The notes beneath the pieces are model-generated. The model searched no databases and had not been told where the DNA came from. It worked only from the letters and a program-made list of their open reading frames with translations. From positions 1-8,434 of the forward strand of contig PMCE01000482.1 of the NCBI GenBank assembly GCA_003154025.1: a DNA stretch of 8,434 bases, in the 5' to 3' direction. The stretch is from Syntrophaceae bacterium. GTDB lineage: Bacteria; Desulfobacterota; SM23-61. A program made the translations under genes and the position numbers. The stretch's first letter is position 1; every line of letters begins with the position of its first letter. Positions 1 to 5,766 of the stretch are shown here, in pieces.

Positions 1-414
1 ACCGGGCACCCCAGGAACCTGACCAGCTGTCGTAAACAACCGAACAGTGCTCCAGGACCCGGACCCATAAGAATTATTCGCCCGTGTCCGCCAACCGTAC
101 GTCGTCAATAGATTCAAAGCCGGAGACACCGTCCACTGACTCGCTGTTACATCGGCCGACCTCGCTATATCCGCACAACCCGTATCGTTGCATACCTGCA
201 CATCATAAGACGTCGCCCCATCCACATCAGTCCAATCCAATGTCGGCGTCGTCGACACCCCTGTTGCCCCGTCTGCAGGACTCACTAAACCGGGCTTATC
301 AGGAAGCGGATACCCTTGAGCCGAAGAATATATAACCAGAATAAGGCATGCAGCCATAACACTTGCGGCAAGCCTCCGTACCCAAATGTTCTTACCTTCT
401 TCCCGATTACTCAT
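1..414 (-). CDS. Secreted Fn3-like domain protein, 5' part only
   Basis: Reading leftward from ATG at 414, the frame is open for 138 codons to the window edge, so the C-terminal part is missing. The N-terminus has charged residues and Arg13-Arg14, then a hydrophobic stretch (about 15-30) ending in SSAQG, which fits a Sec signal peptide. Residues about 40-130 resemble a fibronectin type III or Ig-like surface domain: a PGLVSPADGATGV start, TPTLDWTDVDGATSYDVQV, and later TYGWRTRANNSYGSGSWST and LFTTA. Such domains usually occur in tandem in cell-surface or secreted proteins and act in adhesion or carbohydrate contact. The following GQVPGVPG looks like a linker to a next domain. Cys75 and Cys80 could form a disulfide. 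A strong Shine-Dalgarno AGGAGG (424-429) lies 9 bases before ATG and fixes the start. The real function depends on the unseen C-terminal part. Confidence 0.8.
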   Translation of the reverse strand, partial: MSNREEGKNIWVRRLAASVMAACLILVIYSSAQGYPLPDKPGLVSPADGATGVSTTPTLDWTDVDGATSYDVQVCNDTGCADIARSADVTASQWTVSPALNLLTTYGWRTRANNSYGSGSWSTVRLFTTAGQVPGVPG

Positions 415-1087
415 CCTTGAGGTCCTCCTGCGCCCTAAACCGCGCTGCTTAGCTTCTGAAGTGGTTAATAAGGTGATCCCATCCTTTGCACATAGCAATC
501 CGGCTTGGGAGTAATGGGTGTATCGTTGACCGACCCAGATCCCATTGCCCGGTTAGAATTTCGCCATCAGAAGAACGGATGATGAACCAATTTCTATATA
601 ATTTAGCTCGGCGGCTTCATATCGACACCTTCAGGAAAAATCTTTTCATACGGCACTCCAGAAGGCTCGCCCTTAGGTTGTTGCTTAACCAGAACTAATT
701 GGGGATTATCGGGACTAATTTCTATTTATTCGGGACAATTCGATGCAAATCGAATACCAACCATATTAAATTACACAAGTACTTATTTTCACAAACAATT
801 GTTAAAAAAATCCTTTTGTTCGTGAGAGGGGAAAGTGTAAGCATTTACGACAAGAACTCCGTGTTCATGTCCAAAATCACACCTAATCGCAATATTTAAT
901 TGACTAAAATAGGCTCTTGCTGAATTGCAAACCTCCCCAACAATTCTTACGATATTTTACAGATTTTGGATTCTAATCTTCCATTCTGCAGAAAAATCCA
1001 AATAAGTTTCAGCAACCTTCTTAACGTATTACACCTTGCTCTTATCCCCTTTTTTCGCACCTTGCTCCTCCGCACCCAAAATACATC
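415..1087. other. AT-rich gene-poor stretch
   Basis: No convincing gene is seen here. Short open frames on the plus strand (486-698, 699-899) lack ribosome binding sites and family resemblance. On the minus strand, 603-725 reads as a 40-residue protein-like peptide containing QPKGEPSGVPYEKIFPEG and ending with TAA. It has no start codon and a stop directly in front, so it may be the tail of a decayed gene. The part from about 590 to 1060 is visibly richer in A and T than the genes to the right. This fits foreign or decaying DNA, but by itself proves nothing. Confidence 0.5.
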
Positions 1088-1294
1088 CTAAATGCAGCAA
1101 GGAAAGTAGGAGGCTGGGCCAAGCATGAGCCGTCCAATATGCGCAAGGGTTAAGATCGGGGTGGCGCTTCTCCAGTCCCTTCCGAAGCCGCCGCGGAACG
1201 TCGATCCTTTGTAAGGGGGAAGATGGAGGGGGCCCAGCGCCTTGATGATGAAACGGTACCGGGCGACTTTGAAATGAAAGAGCGGATTATTTAT
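1088..1294 (-). pseudogene. Truncated Cas6-like RAMP endoribonuclease remnant
   Basis: The minus-strand frame at about 1181-1279 encodes FHFKVARYRF, then KALGPLHLPPYKGSTFRGGFG. This resembles the N-terminus of the Cas6 family of RAMP-fold CRISPR pre-crRNA processing enzymes, where an ARYRF-like first strand is followed by a P-LPPYKGS-RG-FG segment. After GGFG the family pattern (further strands, cysteine motifs, C-terminal glycine-rich loop) is absent, and the frame ends at a TAG (1088-1090) after about 30 unrelated residues. No start codon is found at the expected place; the frame opens through ATA/AAT codons. An intact Cas6 has roughly 200-300 residues, so only about the first 35 survive. 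Neither a CRISPR repeat array nor another cas gene is visible nearby. The family call is from recalled motif resemblance. Confidence 0.55.
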
Positions 1295-1780
1295 CCCTTT
1301 TGAATTTCCCGTATGGCCTCAAGAAAAAATCGTTAACGGCTAACTCTTTTCTAAAAAAAGAGAGTGAATTGAAGGAATAATGAAATTTCTCTCTACACAT
1401 GCTCTATTCGGGAATGGGTAAAATTCACCATCGAAAAGGGTAAACGGCTTTCAGCTCTCTGGGTGAAATTATTGCTTGTTGAATGGGGATGCCTTGCTTC
1501 AAGAACCAGCTCATTGGTTTGTTCGGGGAACGACCCCCGCATTTTTTTAGGGCTCAATTGTTACAAAAACAAGCTGGACAAAGGATACTAACTTGGGAAA
1601 AGGAATTCAATATAAATCATCGTAGATCATTGGAGAGGGTGATATTCCTGACGCCAGAGGGATTTGAAAATATGCTTAGATTCCTAAATAAAGATCGTTC
1701 GGAATCCAGGTTATATTCCCCCCCTTCTCCATCAGGAGGCAAAGATGGTCCAGTGCTCCTCGGAAACTCGGGGCAGCCGC
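1295..1780. other. No intact gene recognised
   Basis: This spacer lies between two eroded minus-strand remnants. A plus-strand open frame (1483-1824, 113 codons) begins at ATG without a Shine-Dalgarno, its composition changes along its length, and its last third is antisense to the neighbouring remnant, so I do not call it a gene. A small A/T stem near 1346-1363 (CTCTTTT with AAAAGAG) could be a weak hairpin but lacks a GC core. Confidence 0.4.
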
Positions 1781-2137
1781 CTATTTTCCGGACTGACCGA
1801 CTGGCTTTCCCTCCTCGTCGGTGAGGATTTTCCCCTTGGCGTGGTAGCGTCCTGGTCTTCCATTCGATAAGTCTTGAAGACCGCCTCCATGACGACGGGG
1901 AGGAGATTTCGAATATCCGGAGGTAATCATCCCGCTCGGCCGCGTTCATGGCATTCCTCAGCCCGTCCGTCGATGTAGTCTTTAAAACCTCATTCAGGTA
2001 GATCCTCTGGTACCTTTCGATGATTCTCCGCGCATGGGATGACGAGGCGGTCAGCGCGCCGGTCTTGAGCTTGGCCGCCAGGGCCCTGGAGGACGCTCAT
2101 CCGGATAGGCTTCGCACCGGTCGAGCAGGCGCTGGAG
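1781..2137 (-). pseudogene. Frameshifted remnant of an unrecognised protein gene
   Basis: Protein-like text jumps between minus-strand frames. From 2137: LQRLLDRCEAYPDE. From 2084 in another frame: ALAAKLKTGALTASSSHARR, continuing IIERYQRIYLNEVLK. Near 1905: LLPVVMEAVFKTYRMED. From about 1848 in yet another frame: GRYHAKGKILTDEEGKPVG ending QSGK and a TAG stop at 1781-1783. The order is collinear and each piece has ordinary coding composition. This is what a single gene with several small indels would look like. The mostly helical, charged middle part could be DNA- or RNA-binding or phage-related, but I do not recognise the family. No intact start or Shine-Dalgarno is seen. Sequencing error is less likely than decay because several shifts occur within 350 bases. 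Confidence 0.4.
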
Positions 2138-2143
2138 GGGTGA

Positions 2144-2317
2144 ATTAACGTGATTTTTGACACCCGGGGTCATTTCAAGGAAATTTTTTTCAAGCAGCAA
2201 CACCAGTATAGGCTATTGCGGGATTATGATGACAGGGGCAAGGATTTTCGATAAGTTCAGTGGCAACCTGGAAAAATTAAAGATATTATCTCATGGATTC
2301 AACGAGGGGTTCCATAG
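2144..2317 (+). pseudogene. Short plus-strand coding fragment interrupted by TAA
   Basis: From a GTG at 2150 one frame reads VIFDTRGHFKEIFFKQQHQY and continues RLLRDYDDRGKDFR. It stops at TAA (2252-2254), then goes on in the same frame as VQWQPGKIKDIISWIQRGVP to TAG (2315-2317). An AGGAGG-like sequence (2317-2322) follows but has no start codon after it. The composition resembles real protein on both sides of the TAA, suggesting a remnant with a nonsense change. No start signal is visible before the GTG, and the family is not recognised. Chance is a real alternative at this length. Confidence 0.25.
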
Positions 2318-2383
2318 GAGGAAATCCGCATAGCCTCCATTCCACGGACATTTTTTAAGCGGGGGATAACTAGGGGTTAAATT

Positions 2384-2420
2384 AAAAAATAAGGGGTTAC
2401 GCCATTCGACATAACCCCTT
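2384..2420 (-). terminator. Rho-independent terminator of tRNA-Phe
   Basis: Read on the minus strand just after the tRNA CCA end, a perfect 9-bp inverted repeat AAGGGGTTA / TAACCCCTT (2412-2420 and 2391-2399) encloses a 12-base loop. It is followed directly by ATTTTTT (2384-2389). Position and orientation fit termination of the tRNA-Phe transcript, about 9 bases after the tRNA. Confidence 0.8.
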
Positions 2421-2428
2421 GATTTTGT

Positions 2429-2504
<76 letters not shown>

Positions 2505-2554
2505 ACGGGAATGATCGGTACCGGGGATGGAGGGATCTCCATCTCCGAAAGAAA

Positions 2555-2582
2555 ATTATAATGCCTCAAGGCAAAGAGTCAA
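2555..2582 (-). promoter_or_regulatory. Sigma70-type promoter of tRNA-Phe
   Basis: On the minus strand TTGACT (2577-2582) and a perfect TATAAT (2555-2560) are separated by 16 bases. Transcription would start near 2548, giving a leader of about 44 bases before the tRNA. The leader contains GATGGAG/CTCCATC, able to form a short hairpin. Near-consensus boxes fit a strongly expressed stable RNA gene. Confidence 0.8.
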
Positions 2583-2706
2583 GAGTTTTTTTCAAACCCC
2601 ATAGCTTTGGAAGATGGGATTCTCAGCACGGTCGTACTTCTTTTTTATTCCGCCCTGCGCTACGTTGAGTTCAGGGCGCGTTCCGCAATCCCGCAACCGC
2701 ATTTTC

Positions 2707-3480
2707 TCATTGTTCCCGGGTCACCATCGTGTCAGTAAGGGCGTCGTGCCAGGAGCGTTTTTCGGAGCTCAGCCCGACCCAGAGGAAACCGAGGGAAAAC
2801 GGGAGGGCGGAGAGAAAATAGCAGAAGGCTCTGGCTAGGGCGCGGGAAAAAGTGAGGGGCCGTCCATCCGTCCGAACCACCTGCAGCCCGAAGATCATCT
2901 TCCCGATCGTCTGGCCCCAGGTACCATGGAAAAAGGTAAAATAGGCCAGCGTCAGAACCAAACCCAGGGGAAAGATGACCGGAAGAACGACGAGGGCCTG
3001 GCGGAGGAACGGAACCTCTCTTCCCCCGGTGGCCCCCAGGGTGAGGGCCAAAAACCCCAGAACCACAAAGATGGCCAGGAGGAGAAGGAGGAGAAGCGAA
3101 TCGACGGCCATCGCCATGGAACGCAGCCAGAACCCGCCCCGGAGAGCCCGATCCCACCCTGATTTTTCTTTTTCCTCTTCCTCAGGTTCTTCCTCCGAAA
3201 GCGCATCCTGTAAGGAGAATTTCTGGTCATAGTCGGGGGGGGGACCGGTGAGGATGCGAATCGCATCCCGGACATCTTCGGCAGGAACGGGGCGTTCTTC
3301 TACGTTCCCTACCGGAAAAACCTCCGGTTCACGAGGTTTTGGATCCTGTTCCCCGGGAGGGGCTGGTTCGTCGCGGTAAAAATCCTTCAACAGTTGGCGG
3401 AGAGAGGCTAGATCTTGGCCGCAGTGCGGGCAGCTATCAGCATCATCCGCCACGGTGGCCCGGCAACGTTTGCATTTCAT
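2707..3480 (-). CDS. Zinc-ribbon RDD-family membrane protein
   Basis: This gene encodes 257 residues. Residues 3-20 form a zinc-ribbon: Cys3-Lys-Arg-Cys6 and Cys17-Pro-His-Cys20. A proline- and acid-rich linker follows (about 36-107, with EEEPEEEEKEK near 97-106). The C-terminal half is an RDD domain: GGFWLRSMAMAVDSLLL (115-131) supplies the Arg and first Asp, and a Gly/Lys-rich loop contains GTWGQTIGKMIFGLQVVRTDG (186-206). The end, RSWHDALTDTMV, carries the final conserved Asp region. Three hydrophobic segments (about 128-148, 161-183, 217-235) predict an inner-membrane protein. RDD proteins are mostly of unknown function, with some linked to transport or ion homeostasis, so I name no substrate. 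It follows rsmE on the same strand but has its own promoter, so it can be transcribed alone. The Shine-Dalgarno is weak (GGGA about 10 bases before ATG). Confidence 0.88.
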   Translation of the reverse strand: MKCKRCRATVADDADSCPHCGQDLASLRQLLKDFYRDEPAPPGEQDPKPREPEVFPVGNVEERPVPAEDVRDAIRILTGPPPDYDQKFSLQDALSEEEPEEEEKEKSGWDRALRGGFWLRSMAMAVDSLLLLLLLAIFVVLGFLALTLGATGGREVPFLRQALVVLPVIFPLGLVLTLAYFTFFHGTWGQTIGKMIFGLQVVRTDGRPLTFSRALARAFCYFLSALPFSLGFLWVGLSSEKRSWHDALTDTMVTREQ

Positions 3481-3511
3481 TATGAAGTCCCATCGGAAAG
3501 ATTATAAAAAA

Positions 3512-3540
3512 ATTATAGATTCGCCGCCCGGGCGAGGCAA
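3512..3540 (-). promoter_or_regulatory. Sigma70-type promoter of the RDD gene
   Basis: On the minus strand TTGCCT (3535-3540) and TATAAT (3512-3517) are 17 bases apart, giving a predicted start near 3505 and a 5' leader of about 25 bases. The spacer contains the palindrome CGCCCGGGCG, which could be an operator or simply GC-rich spacer; no regulator is implied by the sequence. Confidence 0.65.
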
Positions 3541-3619
3541 GGGAAATCTTCCCCCTTGAGAATCGGAAGGCAATATGGGAAATGAATCTCTTTAAATATC
3601 TTATCTGGATTCTGCTTTT

Positions 3620-3663
3620 GGGCGCGCGCCGCGCGCCCCTGCGTTCCGCATTCCGAATTCCAC
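3620..3663 (-). repeat. GC palindrome plus AATTCGGAATGC word, copy 1
   Basis: 3620-3638 is a 19-base near-perfect palindrome: nine-base arms GGGCGCGCG/CGCGCGCCC around one central base. Nearby, 3648-3663 reads GTGGAATTCGGAATGC on the minus strand. Both elements recur at 6936-7033 in the opposite orientation and the same relative order. It starts a few bases after the rsmE stop codon. As RNA it would form a stable hairpin, perhaps stabilising the rsmE 3' end, but there is no T tract for termination. Confidence 0.7.
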
Positions 3664-3676
3664 CTTCCGCATTTTA

Positions 3677-4420
3677 TTACTTCAGGTCTCCCAGGATGAA
3701 CTGGAGGATGGCTACAACGGCAATCCCCGCCGTTTCCGCACGGAGGATTCGCGGGCCCAGGCGCACGGGCTGGAACCCGGCCGCTTGCGCCTGCCTGGCT
3801 TCCCCGTCTGAAAAACCTCCTTCGGGGCCGACCAGAGCAAAAACTCCGGAAGAGCGGGCGACGACTTCGTTGAGAGCAACGGCTTTTTCCTTTTCCCACA
3901 GGATGGCCTTCGTTACCTCCCCCCAATCACCTTCCAGAACCTCTTCGAAGGAACGGGGCGGAAGGACCCCGGGGATGACCGCCCTGCCGCACTGCTTCGC
4001 CGCTTCGGCCACAATCTTCTCCCAACGGGCGTGGCGTTTTTCAGCTTGCCCTTCTCCCCACCGGGGGACGACATGGGAAGAAGAAAACGGAACGATCTCC
4101 CCTACCCCGAGCTCCGTGACTTTCTGGAGGAGCCAATCAAACTTGGCCGACTTCAGTAATGCCGTTCCCAGGATGATTTTGAAGGGAGATTCTTTATCAG
4201 GCGATTCCGCTCCGGGGGCCAAGGAGAGAATGACCTCCCGCGGCGAAATCCGGGCGATAGAGGCCTGATATTCCTTCCCCTTCCCATCGAAGAGGATGAC
4301 TGGCTCCCCCTCCCTCAACCGGAGAACCTTGCGGATGTGTTGGATCTCCAAAGGGTCATCGATAATCGCCTGCCGTCCCTGAACCTTTTCGGGACCGATC
4401 CGGAAACGCCGGTGTTTCAT
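3677..4420 (-). CDS. rsmE: 16S rRNA (uracil1498-N3)-methyltransferase RsmE
   Basis: This 247-residue protein has the usual RsmE length. It uses S-adenosylmethionine to methylate N3 of U1498 of 16S rRNA near the decoding centre of the 30S subunit, in the cytoplasm. The N-terminal PUA-like part begins MKHRRFRI, with the conserved HIRKVLRLREGE (28-39). The SPOUT methyltransferase part has LLQKVTELGV (97-106), EAAKQCGR (139-146), LVGPEGGFS (196-204) and LGPRILRAETA (221-231). The last two build the trefoil-knot cofactor pocket. All hallmark motifs are intact, so it should be active. It lies downstream of prmA on the same strand, a common pairing of two ribosome-modifying methyltransferases, although a 234-base repeat-rich spacer separates them here. 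The Shine-Dalgarno is weak (GAAAAG directly before ATG; AAGGG further up), and no clear promoter was found in the spacer. Confidence 0.95.
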   Translation of the reverse strand: MKHRRFRIGPEKVQGRQAIIDDPLEIQHIRKVLRLREGEPVILFDGKGKEYQASIARISPREVILSLAPGAESPDKESPFKIILGTALLKSAKFDWLLQKVTELGVGEIVPFSSSHVVPRWGEGQAEKRHARWEKIVAEAAKQCGRAVIPGVLPPRSFEEVLEGDWGEVTKAILWEKEKAVALNEVVARSSGVFALVGPEGGFSDGEARQAQAAGFQPVRLGPRILRAETAGIAVVAILQFILGDLK

Positions 4421-4665
4421 CTTTTCATTATGCCCTTCAAAAGAAGTTTGCCGGTTAGCCGGTCCGCCGGTTTGCCAGTCAAAGAATCGTTTCGAGTTTC
4501 TGGATCCTGTTTCCTTGTTCCCTTACTCTCTATCCTTGTACCTTCAACCTTGTACCTTGCGTCCATAGCCCTTTCTCAGTCAGCCCGTCCGCCGGTCCGC
4601 CGGTCTGCCCGTCACTTGTCACCCATTGCCCATTTTTCATTTTTGCCTTTTGCCTTAAACTCTAT
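4421..4665. repeat. Degenerate short-word repeat spacer between prmA and rsmE
   Basis: The spacer consists of short, slightly varied words repeated in clusters. Examples on the plus strand: GCCGGT/GTCCGCCGGT units at 4449-4480 and again at 4581-4613; CCTTGTACCTT twice near 4535-4560; TTTTGCCTTTTGCCTT near 4642-4656; CTCTATGCTCTCTGCTCTTTGCTCTATGC near 4660-4688. No open frame or stable hairpin of note is present. The word pattern continues into the last codons of prmA. Confidence 0.75.
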
Positions 4666-5596
4666 GCTCTCTGCTCTTTGCTCTATGCTTTTTTAGTACC
4701 AGGCAGATCCATCCTTCGTTCTCTTTTGAAGACCCAATGGCCAATCCTTCTTTCGCGAAAGCTGCGGCAATTTCCTTCTTCTGCCCTTTCAAGATCCCGG
4801 AGACGACAAGGACTCCATGGGAGGAAACCCGCCTGGCCAGCAACGATGCTGTTTTCAGAAGCTCCTGGGGCAGAAGATTGGCCATGACGATATCGAAACG
4901 AGAGCGCAGGCCTTCGGCCGACCCCGTTCGAAATTCCATCCGCCTGCTGAGCCGATTGGCCGCGGCGTTCTCCCGGGCGCATCGAACCGCTACGGGGTCT
5001 ATATCCACGGCCAAAGTCCTCACCGCCCCCAGCTTTTGGGCCGCGATCGCCAGGATTCCCGATCCCGTCCCAAAATCCAACAGGGAGGGGGGGCGAGGAA
5101 AGGAGGGAATCAGTTCTTCCATGGCTTGCAGGCACATTTGCGTCGTGGGATGGGTTCCGGTGCCGAAGGCCATGCCCGGATCGATTACGATCACGATCTC
5201 CTCTTTCCCTTCCCTGTACTCTTCCCAGGGAGGCTTGATGACTATTCTAGCCGTAGCATGGAGGGGTTTGAAATTCGCCTTCCATTTTTCCGCCCAATTT
5301 TCCTCCCGAAGAACCTTCCACCGGAATGAGAGTGGCCCTCTGGATTGAGAGAGAGACGAAAGGTATTTTCGGATCTTATTCTTTGGGCCGGCAAATGAGG
5401 AAGGATTCAGGAAATAAGCCAAGATGGATTCCTTCTTCCGCCCTTCTCTTCCAGGAGAAGTTTCTTGGACCACCCCCGGGGAGCCCAATTCGATCAGAAA
5501 ATTGGATACCCCTTCCGCCAAAGAAGGGGGAACCTCTATCCTCACTTCGACCCACATCTTAGGTTTGGCTTTATCCTGGTCCTTAATCTTAGGCAT
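4655..5596 (-). CDS. prmA: Ribosomal protein L11 methyltransferase PrmA
   Basis: From ATG at 5596 this encodes 313 residues. PrmA uses S-adenosylmethionine to trimethylate lysines and the N-terminus of ribosomal protein L11 in the cytoplasm. The N-terminal substrate-binding domain begins WVEVRIEVPPS and is followed by the linker NWAEKWK (about 101-106). The class I methyltransferase domain has DPGMAFGTGTHPTT (about 139-152), the cofactor loop LLDFGTGSGILAI (about 172-184), DIDP (about 198-201) and the catalytic-type ANLLP (about 239-243). All key motifs are present. A TTG at 5611 would add five residues, but it lies about 12 bases from the predicted transcription start, while ATG 5596 has GGAAGAG at a proper distance. 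The last ten residues, HRAKSREHRV, are encoded by the repeated-word sequence of the following spacer and go beyond the usual end after LVLKK. rsmE follows on the same strand. Confidence 0.93.
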   Translation of the reverse strand: MPKIKDQDKAKPKMWVEVRIEVPPSLAEGVSNFLIELGSPGVVQETSPGREGRKKESILAYFLNPSSFAGPKNKIRKYLSSLSQSRGPLSFRWKVLREENWAEKWKANFKPLHATARIVIKPPWEEYREGKEEIVIVIDPGMAFGTGTHPTTQMCLQAMEELIPSFPRPPSLLDFGTGSGILAIAAQKLGAVRTLAVDIDPVAVRCARENAAANRLSRRMEFRTGSAEGLRSRFDIVMANLLPQELLKTASLLARRVSSHGVLVVSGILKGQKKEIAAAFAKEGLAIGSSKENEGWICLVLKKHRAKSREHRV

Positions 5597-5629
5597 CTTA
5601 GGCTCTTCCAACTTGGCATTCCCGTGTTG

Positions 5630-5658
5630 ATTCTACCAGAGACGCAGGGGGCGATCAA
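5630..5658 (-). promoter_or_regulatory. Sigma70-type promoter of prmA
   Basis: On the minus strand TTGATC (5653-5658) and TAGAAT (5630-5635) are separated by 17 bases. Predicted transcription starts near 5623, which favours the ATG at 5596 as prmA start. It lies back to back with the promoter at 5705-5732. Confidence 0.6.
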
Positions 5659-5704
5659 TGCGTTCTCTTGCGGATCAGTCCGCCCGGCCCTGATTTGATT
5701 TCTG

Positions 5705-5732
5705 TTGACGGCCTTCGTAAATTTTTTATACT
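5705..5732 (+). promoter_or_regulatory. Sigma70-type promoter of the thioredoxin/FMN-binding gene
   Basis: TTGACG (5705-5710) and TATACT (5727-5732) are 16 bases apart, just upstream of the ATG at 5767. Predicted transcription starts near 5739, giving a leader of about 28 bases. This excludes the far upstream in-frame ATG at 5668 as the start. Confidence 0.65.
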
Positions 5733-5766
5733 GATCTGTAAATTCTCCGCCAAGAAAAGGGGACCC

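Noticed and set aside
84..335. Plus-strand open frame of 83 codons at the left end
   Set aside because: It is antisense to the Fn3-like gene, which has a signal peptide, a strong Shine-Dalgarno and a recognisable domain.
346..357. Possible lipobox (MAAC) in the Fn3-like protein
   Set aside because: The cysteine is inside the hydrophobic core with LILVIYSSA following, so a standard signal peptide fits better.
1483..1824. Plus-strand open frame of 113 codons
   Set aside because: There is no Shine-Dalgarno, no family resemblance and an uneven composition, and its end is antisense to a more protein-like remnant.
415..2428. CRISPR array near the Cas6 remnant
   Set aside because: I looked for regularly spaced 25-40 base direct repeats and saw none.
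2640..2706. Hairpin CGCCCTG/CAGGGCG after the RDD gene as terminator
   Set aside because: On the gene strand it is followed by an A-rich, not T-rich, stretch, so it is not a canonical rho-independent terminator.
3582..4268. Plus-strand 228-codon open frame opposite rsmE
   Set aside because: It is a shadow of rsmE with Arg/Ser/Pro-rich meaningless sequence and starts inside the repeat-rich spacer.
4737..5348. Long plus-strand open frames opposite prmA
   Set aside because: They are antisense shadows of prmA; the minus-strand frame has all methyltransferase motifs.
5668..5766. Upstream in-frame ATG extending the redox protein by 33 residues
   Set aside because: It would bury a clear signal peptide and lies upstream of a good promoter that starts near 5739.
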